DNA of 64,000 bases, taken from CAWJHE01 sp963842455. GTDB lineage: Bacteria > Chloroflexota > Anaerolineae > Anaerolineales > UBA4823. Position 1 is the stretch's first letter. Each line of letters opens with the position of its first letter. The notes beneath the pieces are model-generated. The model made no database searches, was not told the origin of the DNA, and saw nothing but the letters and a program-made list of their open reading frames with translations. The stretch lies in assembly GCA_963842455.1 (NCBI GenBank), contig CAWJHE010000011.1:62001-126000 (forward strand), in the 5' to 3' direction. Shown piece by piece: positions 18,532 to 29,326 of this stretch. The position numbers and the translations under genes were made by a program.

Positions 18532-21503
18532 TAATTTATTTCCTCCTTTTCGACCATATGATCATGAGTGTCTTCATAGATATGGATATCCTGTTCACTT
18601 TCCAGATCCAGGTGATCTGGTCGGCCAAGGGTATCCAAGATTCTCGCTGCACTCCCAAAAACACTTAAGAATATGGATAATTCAAATATGAATGATGAAC
18701 TTAAATGAAAGCCACGCGGCAAAGCCAGATTCATCAGCTTGCCGTAATCCACATTTGCCAGGAAACTGCCTTGCATCAATGCAGCAACTGATCCGTTAAG
18801 AATTGCCAGTAGGATACCAACCCCAATCAAGACGGATGGTTTGATCCAGGTTAATCTTTTTCGTGTATCTTCATAACCAAAAACAACATACCATAAGCCC
18901 ACAGCCAGGCTAACGATCACACCAGCTGTAAACCCATCACCAGGCTGATCATGTCCATACATCAAATGGGTAATGGCAAGAATTAAAGAAAACGGCAAGG
19001 TCAGGTAAGCAGGTATTCGAATGAAGGAAGATACAGGTTGCAATTTACCAGTTGCTATTAACGGGCTGGTTGTTAGAATTCCCATCGATGAAACTGCTCC
19101 TCGCAAATCACCGTGTTTACGCGCTGCAAATCGCAAGAGAGAATAAACTCCTAAGCCAGCGATGCTGAAAACTGTGATTTCAATCAGAGTGTCCATTGCG
19201 CGGAAATCCACAACAATAGCACCAACAATATCTTTTGCTCCAACCAGTTCTTTAGAATTGGCTTCATAGAAAGTGGTCGCTGCACTTTCCCGAGGGCGGG
19301 AGGTTAGTGCTATCATGCTTAGAGCCATTACCATCACACCAATAGAACCAGCCAAAAGGGCATCCCGTAAAACACCTTTAAGGTTCTGAGTTCGTTCGTC
19401 TGTAATTTCTTGGGCCATCCGCCTTTGTGCTACTGGAAGGCGGCCCAACGCCAACACCAGGATGACCACCGACAAAATATCTACAACGACCTGAACAAGG
19501 GCAACATCCGGAGCTGGTTCCAGGACAAACATCAGAGCAATGCCCAACCCAGAGGCGCCCATTGCCAGGATAGCAGCAAAATCTCTTTTCAACCAGATGC
19601 TGGCAAGAGCCGCACCAACAACCGTAATCAAGGCAATCAATCGTAAAAAGGCAACTCCTCCTGAAAGATCAAAATCCGGAACAGATAAATCGGAGAAATT
19701 GGGTACCAAAGCATTGCCGCCAACAAAAACGACCATGCTCACCAGGCTGGCCAGGATAATAAAAAGGTATGTCCTTAAGCGTCCAAGTTGGAGACGTGTG
19801 GCAAACCAGGCAAGCTTATCAATCCTGTCAAGCACCCAAACATAAAATTGCTCAAAATTCCAAGGGGGATCTAACCTGGCTTGCAATTTTCTCACATATC
19901 CTCGCCCCCAAAAAAGGACACTACCGATACTGATCGCCACAAAAGACAATGCTAAAGGAACGTTTAAACCATGCCAAATCTTCAAAGAAACTTTGACTTT
20001 ATCGCCATAAGCAGCACCGGCTGCACTAGCCAAGAAAGCAGCTTCAGTTTGTGTTTCAGGTAGCAAGCCGACAACTAGAGAAAGAATGGTCGGTGCTAAA
20101 GGTGCTAAGATCATTAACCAGGGAGCTTCGTGCGCGTGAATCTTTTCATCACGTGGCTTTCCGAGAAAAGTATCCACGATCATCATTCCTGCCTGGGCAA
20201 GCATTAAAGCGCCTGCAACCACAGTAGCCATTGGAAAAATTGAAGCAAAAAACTGAGGCAAAGTGGGATGGACTGCGGTTGCCAGCAATGTTTCTTTTGC
20301 CAAAAAACCAAATAAAGGCGGCAAACCCGCCATGGACAATGCTGCGATGGATGCCACCACGAAAGTATATGGCATTGTGTGCCTCAAACCACCCAATCTC
20401 CTGAGGTCACGTGTTCCCGTTTCATGATCAATGATGCCAACGATCAAGAATAATGCGCTTTTATACAATGCATGAGCCAGAAGACCAATGGTTAAAGCTT
20501 TAAATGCGTCCGGCACATCCTGTCCAATCAACATAACCAGAACGCCTAGCTGGCTCACCGTTGAATAGGCTAAAACACCTTTTAAATCATTCTGTTTGAG
20601 TCCTAAGTAAGCACCGACCAACATAGTCGTGAGACCCACCAATGACAATAACCAGAACCATCCTTCAGTATATCCAAAGGCGGGGTTCATTCGCGCCAAA
20701 AGATAGATGCCAGCTTTAACCATGGTAGCTGAATGCAAATATGCACTGGCAGGCGTTGGAGCGCTCATCGCCCCAGGAAGCCAGATATGTGCGGGAAATT
20801 GAGCACTCTTTGTAAATGCACCAAAAGCAATTAAACCGAGCATCACCCAATAATATGGATGGCTTCGCAGGATATCACCGCTATTCAAAATGGTGGCAAA
20901 ATCAGCTCCCCCAACGACAATGCTGGTAAACACAAGACCAGCCAGCAAAGCGATACCCCCTCCACCTGTAATAAATAGAGCCCGAAAACCGCTCCGCTGC
21001 GCTTCAGGATCCTTTGCTTTATAAGCAATCAACAAGTATGAAGTAATACTGGTCAATTCCCAAAAAATGAAAAGCGTAATAACATCTCCAGCCATCACCA
21101 AACCGAGCATGGCTGCCATAAACAAGAATAAATATAGATTAAAACGCCAGACACCCGACTCGCCTTTGAAATATTGCCCGGTGTATATCACAACCCAAGC
21201 GCCGATGAACGTAATCAGCAACGCGAAAACAGCACTTAGCCCATCTACATAAAAACTAAAGCCTAATCCCATAGATGGAAGCCAGTTATACTTGTAAACA
21301 AAAACTATCCCATCCACAAAATCTGGAATTAGCGCAATAAAAAAGACTAAGGCTGCGGTAGGCGCCAGAGCCAAGATGATATTCTGTTGACCAGTACTCA
21401 GGTATTTTGCAGGTTTAAAGAGAGGGAATAAACCTGCAACCACAGCCCCCAGGAAAATAAAAAGAAGAGGTAATAATAATGTGTCATTGGTAATGGCGTT
21501 CAT
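18531..21503 (-). CDS. mrpA: Mrp antiporter MrpA-MrpB fusion
   Basis: The 990-residue protein contains the NuoL-like MrpA channel (about residues 1-500), the MrpA C-terminal helices, and a full MnhB domain at the end (about residues 790-960, with THLMYGHDQPGDGFTAGV). MrpA and MrpB are separate genes in Bacillus but fused in several lineages. The start at 21503 follows GAGGG with 7 nt spacing; the longer upstream frame is hydrophilic and unlike the family. The complex probably couples a H+ or Na+ gradient to anaerobic energy metabolism. Confidence 0.9.
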   Translation of the reverse strand: MNAITNDTLLLPLLFIFLGAVVAGLFPLFKPAKYLSTGQQNIILALAPTAALVFFIALIPDFVDGIVFVYKYNWLPSMGLGFSFYVDGLSAVFALLITFIGAWVVIYTGQYFKGESGVWRFNLYLFLFMAAMLGLVMAGDVITLFIFWELTSITSYLLIAYKAKDPEAQRSGFRALFITGGGGIALLAGLVFTSIVVGGADFATILNSGDILRSHPYYWVMLGLIAFGAFTKSAQFPAHIWLPGAMSAPTPASAYLHSATMVKAGIYLLARMNPAFGYTEGWFWLLSLVGLTTMLVGAYLGLKQNDLKGVLAYSTVSQLGVLVMLIGQDVPDAFKALTIGLLAHALYKSALFLIVGIIDHETGTRDLRRLGGLRHTMPYTFVVASIAALSMAGLPPLFGFLAKETLLATAVHPTLPQFFASIFPMATVVAGALMLAQAGMMIVDTFLGKPRDEKIHAHEAPWLMILAPLAPTILSLVVGLLPETQTEAAFLASAAGAAYGDKVKVSLKIWHGLNVPLALSFVAISIGSVLFWGRGYVRKLQARLDPPWNFEQFYVWVLDRIDKLAWFATRLQLGRLRTYLFIILASLVSMVVFVGGNALVPNFSDLSVPDFDLSGGVAFLRLIALITVVGAALASIWLKRDFAAILAMGASGLGIALMFVLEPAPDVALVQVVVDILSVVILVLALGRLPVAQRRMAQEITDERTQNLKGVLRDALLAGSIGVMVMALSMIALTSRPRESAATTFYEANSKELVGAKDIVGAIVVDFRAMDTLIEITVFSIAGLGVYSLLRFAARKHGDLRGAVSSMGILTTSPLIATGKLQPVSSFIRIPAYLTLPFSLILAITHLMYGHDQPGDGFTAGVIVSLAVGLWYVVFGYEDTRKRLTWIKPSVLIGVGILLAILNGSVAALMQGSFLANVDYGKLMNLALPRGFHLSSSFIFELSIFLSVFGSAARILDTLGRPDHLDLESEQDIHIYEDTHDHMVEKEEIN

Positions 21504-21707
21504 ATCCATCCCTCGAAGTTTTAACTGAGGGATTATAACATATTGATCTTTCATCAAATCATAACAACGGAAAAGTTTTGACGTCTTTTCTTTGCATCGC
21601 TCGCAGGTTCGGATGTCCGGATAGTTGTCGCCATCTAGATTCTGGCTGATAATGCCCAATCGATACTCGATTGTGACTTTAACCTGAACATGGATGACAT
21701 ATGTCAA

Positions 21708-21737
21708 TTGACTGCTTAATGCAGATATGTTAATAAT
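21708..21737 (+). promoter_or_regulatory. Candidate promoter of the siroheme genes
   Basis: TTGACT (21708-21713) lies 18 nt from AATAAT (21732-21737). The expected start of transcription would lie at or within a few bases of the ATG at 21745, and no ribosome-binding site is present, so a leaderless mRNA is possible. Weak evidence. Confidence 0.35.
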
Positions 21738-21744
21738 CTATGTT

Positions 21745-22398
21745 ATGAAAACCTACCCAATTTGCTTAATTGATCTAGATAAAAAAAGAAGTGTTGTGGT
21801 AGGGGGCGGCAAGATTGCGCTTAGAAAAACATTGGGGTTAATTGAAGCTGGTGCATCAGTAACTGTCATTAGCCCCGACCTAGACCCAGCGTTACAACGC
21901 TTAATAAATTCAGATTCTCTGACATGGATTCAACGGAAATTTATCAAAGGCGATCTGCAGAATGCTTTTCTCGTTATTGCAGCGACAAATGATTCCACCG
22001 TTAATCGAGAAATTTGGGAAGAGGCGGCTTTAGAAAAGTGCCTTGTTAATGTAGTAGATGATCCTTTACATAGCAATTTTATTCTTCCCGCTGTAGTTAA
22101 ACGCGGAGAAATTCAGATATCGATCTCTACTGGCGGTTGCAGTCCAGCGCTTGCTCGGCGGTTAAGAGAAATGATGGAAGCGCTTATCACTCCTGAATAC
22201 CAGGAATTTGCCGAAATCCTCGCTGAGCTACGACCCGAATTAATTTGCAACACCGAACCAGGTGAACCCAGGCTTCAAGCTGCTTTGAAATTGGTTGACT
22301 CACCCATCCTGGATATCATCCGTTTATATGGCAAAGATTTTGCACTACAATATGCACGTAGCAAACTCACTCCCATCCCCCCGGCACTGGAGGAATAA
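21745..22398 (+). CDS. Precorrin-2 dehydrogenase / sirohydrochlorin ferrochelatase-type protein
   Basis: The 217-residue Met8p/CysG-N protein has an NAD-binding motif VVVGGGKIALRK and the core segment VNVVDDP...NFILPAVVKRGEIQISISTGG (interrupted here). It oxidises precorrin-2 to sirohydrochlorin and may insert iron to make siroheme, the cofactor of DsrAB. The next gene, 5 nt away, makes precorrin-2. The start at 21745 (MKTYPI) is chosen by family length; an ATG at 21727 is possible. Confidence 0.88.
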   Translation: MKTYPICLIDLDKKRSVVVGGGKIALRKTLGLIEAGASVTVISPDLDPALQRLINSDSLTWIQRKFIKGDLQNAFLVIAATNDSTVNREIWEEAALEKCLVNVVDDPLHSNFILPAVVKRGEIQISISTGGCSPALARRLREMMEALITPEYQEFAEILAELRPELICNTEPGEPRLQAALKLVDSPILDIIRLYGKDFALQYARSKLTPIPPALEE

Positions 22399-22403
22399 AG
22401 AAT

Positions 22404-24023
22404 ATGGTCGATCGAACACAGATCAAAGTCCATCTAGTTGGAGCTGGCCCGGGAGATCCAGGGCTGCTTACTATTAGAGGGTTAGAATGCCTGCAAAATG
22501 CTGAGGTTGTGATCTTCGATCGATTAGTGAATCCAGTATTACTACAGTACGCGCCGCAAGCAGAATGGATTGACGCAGGCAAACAACCAGACCATCATCC
22601 GATGCCACAAAGCGAGATCAATGCCCTGCTTGTAAAAAAAGCTTTAGAAGGGAAAAAAGTGGTGAGATTAAAGGGCGGTGATCCTTATGTATTTGGCCGA
22701 GGCGGTGAAGAAGCAATTGAGCTATCCAAAGCTGGCATCGCCTTCGAAATCGTCCCAGGAATCACAAGTGCAATTGCAGCCCCTGCCTATGCAGGCATCC
22801 CAGTTACACATCGAGGCGTTTCGCAAAGCGTCTCATTTATCACTGGCCACAGCGCCAAAGAAGATAACCTCCCCGAAAAATGGTCCTGTCTAGCAGGTTC
22901 TGGGGGCACACTGGTCTTTCTAATGGGGGTTCATAACCTGCCGGAGATTACACAGCATCTCCTGGCTGGTGGACTTAGCCCTGAGACGCCTGTTGCATTG
23001 ATTGAACAAGGTACCTGTACAGGTCAACGGACTATCACAGGTACCCTGGAAGATATCGTGGACAAAGCCAAACACATCCAACCACCAACCATAATTATTG
23101 TCGGTGAGGTGGTCAAGTTAAGGGATTCACTCCGCTGGTACGACAAACCGGTTACCTGCCCCCTCATGGGAATAAATATTGGGATCACACAAACAGGTGC
23201 ACCATCCCTGACTTCCTCAAGAAACAATCATCAATCAGCTCATTTACCTCAGGGAGATACGATAACTGAGTTTAGCCGGAAATTATCCTTGTTAGGCGCT
23301 ATGCCGGTTCAAATCCCCACCTTTCGGATAAAACCTGCTTCAGATTCAGATGCTCTTTGGCGTGTTATCCAAAGCATCACAAGTTCCAACTCTCCGGAAA
23401 AACCTTACACCTGGATACTGTTTTCCTGCGTAGAGGCAATCGACATCTTTTTTAAACAGTTCAAAGAACTGAACAAGGATCTACGCAGTTTATCAGAATT
23501 AAAATTTGGAACCATCGGCCCTCCTTCAGCAGACTGTCTCAAAGGATACATGATCATCCCGGACTTGCAGGTTCTTGAGACAGGTGACGATATTCAGGCA
23601 GAGCAATTGGCGGTCTTGACAAACGAACATGTTCTCTTTATCCACTCGGCGCTAATTTCACCTGAGTTATCCAGTATGCTCCGGGAAATCCAAGCAAGGG
23701 TCGATGAAATTCAAATTGCGGAATTTGAACCCCTGCCCTTATCAGTCTCTACAATCAATTCCGTAAAAAATGGTACTCTCAACTTTCTGACCTTTTTCAC
23801 CCCTGCTTCCGTCTCGGGTTTTGTAGATTCCTTTTTCGATACCAATACCAACCTTAATATCATCAAAAGTTCTCTTGCGCACACTGTTATAGCATGCTCA
23901 GATCCAATCACAGCTTACACAGCCCAAAAATTGGGCTTAAAAGTAGATATACTCACCAAAGATCCGAGCCCGGATACAATGATCTCAGCCATCACTGCCT
24001 GGGCAAAGAAAACAAGTATCTGA
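22404..24023 (+). CDS. Uroporphyrinogen-III methyltransferase fused to uroporphyrinogen-III synthase
   Basis: The 539-residue fusion has a SUMT (CobA/CysG-C) domain at about residues 1-250, with VHLVGAGPGDPGLLT, RLKGGDPYVFGRGGEE and the SAM-binding PGITSAIAAPAYAGIP. A HemD domain follows at about 285-535. It closes the tetrapyrrole ring to uroporphyrinogen III and methylates it to precorrin-2. With the preceding gene it supplies siroheme for the Dsr locus 21 kb away. Confidence 0.9.
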   Translation: MVDRTQIKVHLVGAGPGDPGLLTIRGLECLQNAEVVIFDRLVNPVLLQYAPQAEWIDAGKQPDHHPMPQSEINALLVKKALEGKKVVRLKGGDPYVFGRGGEEAIELSKAGIAFEIVPGITSAIAAPAYAGIPVTHRGVSQSVSFITGHSAKEDNLPEKWSCLAGSGGTLVFLMGVHNLPEITQHLLAGGLSPETPVALIEQGTCTGQRTITGTLEDIVDKAKHIQPPTIIIVGEVVKLRDSLRWYDKPVTCPLMGINIGITQTGAPSLTSSRNNHQSAHLPQGDTITEFSRKLSLLGAMPVQIPTFRIKPASDSDALWRVIQSITSSNSPEKPYTWILFSCVEAIDIFFKQFKELNKDLRSLSELKFGTIGPPSADCLKGYMIIPDLQVLETGDDIQAEQLAVLTNEHVLFIHSALISPELSSMLREIQARVDEIQIAEFEPLPLSVSTINSVKNGTLNFLTFFTPASVSGFVDSFFDTNTNLNIIKSSLAHTVIACSDPITAYTAQKLGLKVDILTKDPSPDTMISAITAWAKKTSI

Positions 24024-24064
24024 TCGATCAGCCTGATGGTTACGGGTAATGGAGTTTAATAACC

Positions 24065-26909
24065 ATGGCGAATACTGAAAATGAAACAGTTCTTGATCAT
24101 TGGAAGGCCCGCCTGAAAACATGGTTGGGGCGACTTATTGAACAACGTTGGTTGAATCTGGGGCTTTTGGGGAAGATGAGTGCCCTGGTAATCATCGGTG
24201 TGATCAGCTTAATCGGTATCTTTGCTTTGTTGGGAATAAGCAGTGCCAGGCAAACGACCCAACAGGCCTTGAACGAGCGTATGAAATTCGCACAACTGAC
24301 CGCAAAGCTCTTGGATACATCCCTTTTCAACTTATCATCTTCGCTTACCAGGCTCGCACAATTTCCTTTACTTGACGATCCAGCTATCAACCAAGCTGAA
24401 ATTCAAAACTTTTTTAACAGTGTGATTGTTTTTGACCAGGGTGTTCATCTGGTCAACAAAGATGGAGTAGATGAATTTTTCTCCGAAGAGAATTCACATC
24501 CCGAAGTAGGTTGGACAGACATTTTGGCTGTGCAGAATGCATTGGCAGGAAACCAGGGTGCGAATATTTCTCTTCTCTCTGAAGAGCATCCATCCATTGT
24601 TGTTGCGGCTCCTGTGTTTACAGAAAATGGATCTGTCGGGGGAGCACTAGTTGCAATCCTGGAATTAAGCAATACAAGAATCTTTCCTTCGAAAGTAGAT
24701 TTTAACCTGGGAGAAACGGGCACGCTCGATATCCTTGATCAAAGCGGTTTTATCATCCACAGCTCGCAGCCCCAACGTATTATGCAAAAAGAAACCAAGG
24801 ACGCGATTCTGCACCGCCTTTTTGAATCCGATGAAACCGGTGTAGAGACCTGTTTGGGATGTACATTTGATCCTGATCTTCAGTTTGTTGATCAGGTTGT
24901 TGCTTTTGCGCCACTCCAACAAGCTCCCTGGGGCGTCGTCATCCGTCAGGATGTAACCGAAGCTTTTATGCCTGTTCGGATTCTCATGTTTGAGATTTTG
25001 TTTATGGGGGCGCTGACCATTGCCGGAGCATTGGTTTTGGTTTGGCTGACGACCAGAAGTGTGATCACACCCATTCAATCATTGCAAGAATCAGCCGGCA
25101 GGATTGCGCAAGGTGATTTAGACACACCTGTCAAGCAACATATGGAAGATTGGCCTCTCAGGCACATACGCAGACGCGATGAAATTGGCGACCTGGTCAA
25201 CAGCTTCGATCAAATGCGTTACCAGCTTAAGCAATCCATCGAAGAAATTCAAGCCTGGAACCAGGATCTTGACCGAAGAGTGCAGGAGCGGACTCAACAA
25301 GCATTAGAACTCCCAATTGGAGGCACAATCCACCAGGGATGATTTGGTCGCCATCATAAATGCCTTAGATGATGAGCTGGTAGTTATCAATGTCGAAGAC
25401 TTTTCGGTCCAACAGATGAATAAAGCTGCCATCAGTCATCACGGATTGCCCCCAAATGAGATGTTAGGTCAAAGCTGTTTTGACATTTTCCATGGCGGAA
25501 ATCCTTGTCAAAATCCTAATAGTGAGTGCCCATTGCCATCGGTTCTTGAAAGAAATGAATCTGTACGTGTAACCCAGGTCCGCAAGAATGGACATAAACA
25601 CCAGGATCGTTATCTCGATATTGTTGCTTCACCCATGTTTGACGCAGATGGAAAGGTCACTCGCATTGTAGAATTGACTCGCGATGTTACGGAAGAAAAA
25701 AGAATCAAGGAAGATCTTGTCCGGAAAAATCAACAGCTGGCTATCCTCAATAAAATATCAACTACGGTCAACGAGTCTTTAGATCTTACCGAAATGCTTG
25801 AACGCTCCTTATCAGAAATATTGAGGTTAACTGGGATTGATGTTGGCGCGATCTTTTTACTGAATGAATCCCTTGGCGATTTAAATCTTATGGCCCATCA
25901 GGGTTTATCAAAAGAAGCCGCACTATTAGCTGCACAATTAGGCATGTTAGATGGATCATGCGGTGGTGTGATTGAAAGAGGGCAAGTTGCTATCGTACCG
26001 GATATCTCCCGTTATCGAGGTAAGAGAGCCAACTCTCTCATACAAGAACATTTAAAGAGCTTAATGCATGTGCCCTTAACCACCAAAGGGTGCACCCTGG
26101 GAAGTATGTGCGTCGCCACAAGGGAAAAACATTCCTTTGGTAAAGAAGATGAAGAATTGCTTACAGCGATAGGTAGCCAAATTGCAGTAGCAATTGAAAA
26201 CGCTCGCCTATATGCTGAGGTGCAGCATAAAGAGCATATTCGAGCAGTCCTCTATAAAAAGATAGTAAATGCCCAGGAAGATGAAAGGCGGCGAATCGCC
26301 AGAGAATTACACGATGATATCAGCCAGGCGTTAACAGCTTTAATTTTCTCGGCTGAAGAGGGTTTGGAGCTATCCAATGCTCAAGAAATAAAAGACCAGC
26401 TACAATCGATGAGAAACATCATCCAAAACACCTTAGATGGTGTTCACCAGATCATTTTTGATTTACGCCCATCCATGCTGGATCATTTGGGTCTGGTCCC
26501 TGCCATGAGATGGTTCGCCGAAACACATCTCGAATCCAAAGGTGCACGTGTTACAATCAAACAGGAAACACCGATTAAAAGATTGTCTCCCGAACTGGAA
26601 ACAGCCTTATTTAGAGTCGTGCAAGAAGCGATTACAAATATTGCGCGTCATTCAGCTGCCCGTAATGTTGAATTGAGTATCCGTTTAGAGAGTAACGAGA
26701 TTTGTGTAGATATTATTGATGATGGAATCGGTTTTGAGATAAACACTGTGACCATTTCTCCGGATAGTGGGAGAGGGCTCGGACTGCTTGGGATGGAAGA
26801 AAGACTTGAATTGCTGAATGGCGAACTGAATGTTGAAGCAGCACCTGGAGCAGGTACAAAGGTCTTCATACGCGTTCCTATCAATGGGATGGAGCTGACT
26901 CATGCCTGA
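24065..26909 (+). CDS. Membrane sensor histidine kinase, NarX/DegS type (frame broken by one extra base)
   Basis: Repaired by removing one C from CCC at 25312-25314, the gene encodes 947 residues. In order these are a membrane helix (about 35-60), an extracytoplasmic Cache-like sensor (65-300), a second helix (about 305-330), HAMP, coiled coil, a PAS domain with three Cys (SCFDIFHGGNPCQNPNSECP), GAF, HisKA_3 with phospho-His in ARELHDDISQ, and HATPase_c. The frame join reads RVQERTQQALELQLEAQS, a continuous coiled coil. It overlaps the NarL-type regulator by 8 nt, so the two form a two-component pair. The signal is unknown; the PAS Cys residues could be redox-active. Confidence 0.85.
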
Positions 26910-27588
26910 AATACGAGTGTTAATCGTTGATGACCATGCTATCTTAAGAGATGGTATCCGCTCATTGCTTGAGAGGCAAGATGACATGGTGGTCGTTGGC
27001 GAAGCCAGTAATGGTCTGGAAGCCCTATCCCAGGTTAGCGCCATTAATCCCGACATTGTTTTGATGGATATTGCCATGCCTGGTATGAACGGGATAGAAG
27101 CCACACACCAAATTAAAGATCTCTATCCAGAAGTTAAGATATTGGTCTTGACACAACACGATAATCGAGAATATATCGAACCGTTATTACAAGCCGGTGC
27201 ATCTGGTTACATTTTAAAACGTTCGGGCGGAAAAGAGGTGGTTAACGCAATACGGCACGTATATGAAGATAGCGGATATTTAGAACCAGGAATAGTCCAA
27301 AAAATTATCTCGGATTACAGACAACAAAAAAATGCTACCGTGGAAGAAGCCCCGCACTTAACAACCAGAGAAAAACAAATCTTAACCTTAACCATCTCTG
27401 GAAAAAGTAACAAAGAAATAGCGCAGGTGTTAGGAATAAGTCCCAAAACCGTTTCCGTTCACCGCAGTAATATCATGACCAAGCTAGATGTTCACAACAG
27501 TTTTGAATTAATCCACTATGTCTCACGTCACCCAGAATTAACGGATAACCCTGCACTATTCAAAACAAATGGACTTGAAGAAATCTAA
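26902..27588 (+). CDS. NarL/LuxR-type response regulator
   Basis: The 228-residue protein has a receiver domain with the acidic pair VDDH and phospho-acceptor VLMDIAMPG, then a LuxR helix-turn-helix (TTREKQILTLTISGKSNKEI and following). It overlaps the kinase stop and is its evident partner. Targets are not encoded in view, but the siroheme and sulfur genes nearby are candidates. Confidence 0.93.
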   Translation: MPEIRVLIVDDHAILRDGIRSLLERQDDMVVVGEASNGLEALSQVSAINPDIVLMDIAMPGMNGIEATHQIKDLYPEVKILVLTQHDNREYIEPLLQAGASGYILKRSGGKEVVNAIRHVYEDSGYLEPGIVQKIISDYRQQKNATVEEAPHLTTREKQILTLTISGKSNKEIAQVLGISPKTVSVHRSNIMTKLDVHNSFELIHYVSRHPELTDNPALFKTNGLEEI

Positions 27589-27627
27589 AAAAAGAAAAAT
27601 TCAATAAATCTAGACAGGAGACTCATA

Positions 27628-28431
27628 ATGACAACATCCATTGATTTAGGCTTTATCCTTATCCCAGAAGGCATAGTCAAAATAGGCAGTGATCCATTCA
27701 AAGACCGGAACTCCCAAAAAGATGAACAACCTTTGCACTCACTGGTATTATCTGACTATTACATCATGAAGTATCCGGTGACCAATGCTCAATACCTGGT
27801 CTTTGTTGAAGCCACCCATCATCGGAAGCCGCTTTTTTGGCAGGACGGATTATTTCCTGAAGGTAAATCAAATCATCCTGTTGTAGGAGTTTCTTACCAT
27901 GACGCCACGGCATTCTGTCGTTGGGCAAGTGAAATAACCGGGCTTCCCATCCGCCTCCCTACCGAGCCAGAGTGGGAAAAAGCAGCCAGGGGATCTGATG
28001 CACGCATGTTCCCATGGGGGAATGATTGGGATGCCAGCCTGACCAATACTCGAGAGGGAAAATTTGGCAGTACATCTCCGGTCGGGAAATACTCTCCGAA
28101 AGGCGATTCTCCATTCCAGATTGCTGATATGGCTGGCAATGTACAACATTGGATTTCCAATTTATACGGTCCTTATCCATACGATCCATCTGATGGACGA
28201 GAAGCCTTCATTAATAACATAGATCGCGATTCTTCATTACCTTTGGTTGTGCACGAAACAGGTACGACTTCTGTCATCGACTCTCTTGAGGCATCCTGGG
28301 ACAAATCAGTCATTCGCGGAAGTTCCTGGAGAGAATCCAAAGAGCAGTGCCGCTGTGCTTACCGTAGCTGGGCAGCTCCCATGCACCGCAGTGATGATAC
28401 CGGTTTCCGTTGTGTTCATGAGCCAAAATAA
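27628..28431 (+). CDS. Formylglycine-generating-enzyme-like (SUMF1/EgtB fold) protein
   Basis: The 267-residue protein spans the whole FGE-sulfatase fold: MKYPVTNAQYLVFV, RLPTEPEWEKAARG, DMAGNVQHW and the C-terminal GFRCVHE. The two active-site Cys of true FGE cannot be placed with certainty; CRCAY and the GFRC ending are candidates. It may oxidise a Cys in a sulfatase or serve another SUMF1-fold role. AGGAG precedes the start 40 nt after the response regulator. Confidence 0.75.
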   Translation: MTTSIDLGFILIPEGIVKIGSDPFKDRNSQKDEQPLHSLVLSDYYIMKYPVTNAQYLVFVEATHHRKPLFWQDGLFPEGKSNHPVVGVSYHDATAFCRWASEITGLPIRLPTEPEWEKAARGSDARMFPWGNDWDASLTNTREGKFGSTSPVGKYSPKGDSPFQIADMAGNVQHWISNLYGPYPYDPSDGREAFINNIDRDSSLPLVVHETGTTSVIDSLEASWDKSVIRGSSWRESKEQCRCAYRSWAAPMHRSDDTGFRCVHEPK

Positions 28432-28473
28432 TTTTCCCAGCCTTGTGAAGTTTCATTCTTTTGAGTAGAACCA

Positions 28474-28508
28474 AAAAAGACGCTCTCAAATTTCGGGAGC
28501 GTCTTTTT
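28474..28508. terminator. Bidirectional terminator
   Basis: AAAAAGACGCTCTC and GGGAGCGTCTTTTT form a stem with A and T flanks between converging genes. Confidence 0.9.
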
Positions 28509-28525
28509 GATAATCTAGCTAAATC

Positions 28526-29122
28526 TTAAGTAATAAAACCAGCAATGCCCATCGCAATGGCTGCCATCACAAATGAAATAAATCCTACTGCCTGCATGAA
28601 TAGAACGACCAGAATGATATTCCTTTGGTCGCTGCGTAATCGAAGAAAATATCGATCCATAATCCACTTTAACAATCGGCCAGATTTCGTCCGGTGCAAT
28701 TCAGCATAAAGCTTGATGTTCTTTAGCCACTGTTTGACTGCTTTTCGTACAGAAGTGATGAAATCATCTTCCGATTTTTCATCCGCATCAAATTCTTCTT
28801 CATAAATCACACGCGTACCCCTGGGAGTTTCCTGGAAATACCAGGATACCTTTGTTTTTCGACGAATGCATAATGAGTATGAGAATTTGCTTTCGGGGCA
28901 AAAATCTGTTACAACAGATTCATAACAATAATCTGCGGGCTCTTTTAATCGCAAACGGTAACGGCTACCTTGATAGGGATAATCTTCGGAGACATGATCC
29001 AAAAGAGTCGTGCCATATAATGGGCTCAATTGGAATCTTCGCTCCAAATTTAGGATCATTTCAAATAAATCGGAGCGAGGAGCATCAATATCTACCCACT
29101 CTGTTACTTTCACACTGTTCAT
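28526..29122 (-). CDS. SRPBCC-domain protein with C-terminal membrane helices
   Basis: The 198-residue protein has a START/Bet v1-like (SRPBCC) ligand-binding domain at about residues 1-135, starting SVKVTEWVDIDAPRSDLFEM, followed by one or two membrane helices at the C-terminus. The function is unknown; family members bind hydrophobic ligands. I chose the ATG at 29122 because GGAAG lies 10 nt upstream; an ATG at 29149 would add nine basic residues. Confidence 0.65.
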   Translation of the reverse strand: MNSVKVTEWVDIDAPRSDLFEMILNLERRFQLSPLYGTTLLDHVSEDYPYQGSRYRLRLKEPADYCYESVVTDFCPESKFSYSLCIRRKTKVSWYFQETPRGTRVIYEEEFDADEKSEDDFITSVRKAVKQWLKNIKLYAELHRTKSGRLLKWIMDRYFLRLRSDQRNIILVVLFMQAVGFISFVMAAIAMGIAGFIT

Positions 29123-29228
29123 TACTTTTCTGCTTCCACTTTTAATCATTCACGATCGAATTCCAACTATTGATTTTCATTGTAGCGCATAATCTTATCC
29201 AAAAACATGACTTTTATCAAAGGTTAAT

Positions 29229-29267
29229 AAAACAGATGCTCATACTCGGTGAGCAAGTATGAGCATC
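29229..29267 (-). terminator. Terminator of the Dsr/Qrc-type cluster
   Basis: GATGCTCATACT (29235-29246) and AGTATGAGCATC (29256-29267) form a perfect 12-bp stem. In minus-strand RNA a U-rich UGUUUUAUU run follows. It lies just past the last gene of the cluster. Confidence 0.8.
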
Positions 29268-29326
29268 CATTGAAGGATTTTTTTTAGGAACAGAAAGTAT
29301 TCCTGACCTTGTCCTTTTGAGCTATC

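Noticed and set aside
23300..23330. tRNA-like T-loop sequence (GGTTCAAATCC)
   Set aside because: It lies inside the HemD domain in frame, and there is no tRNA fold around it.
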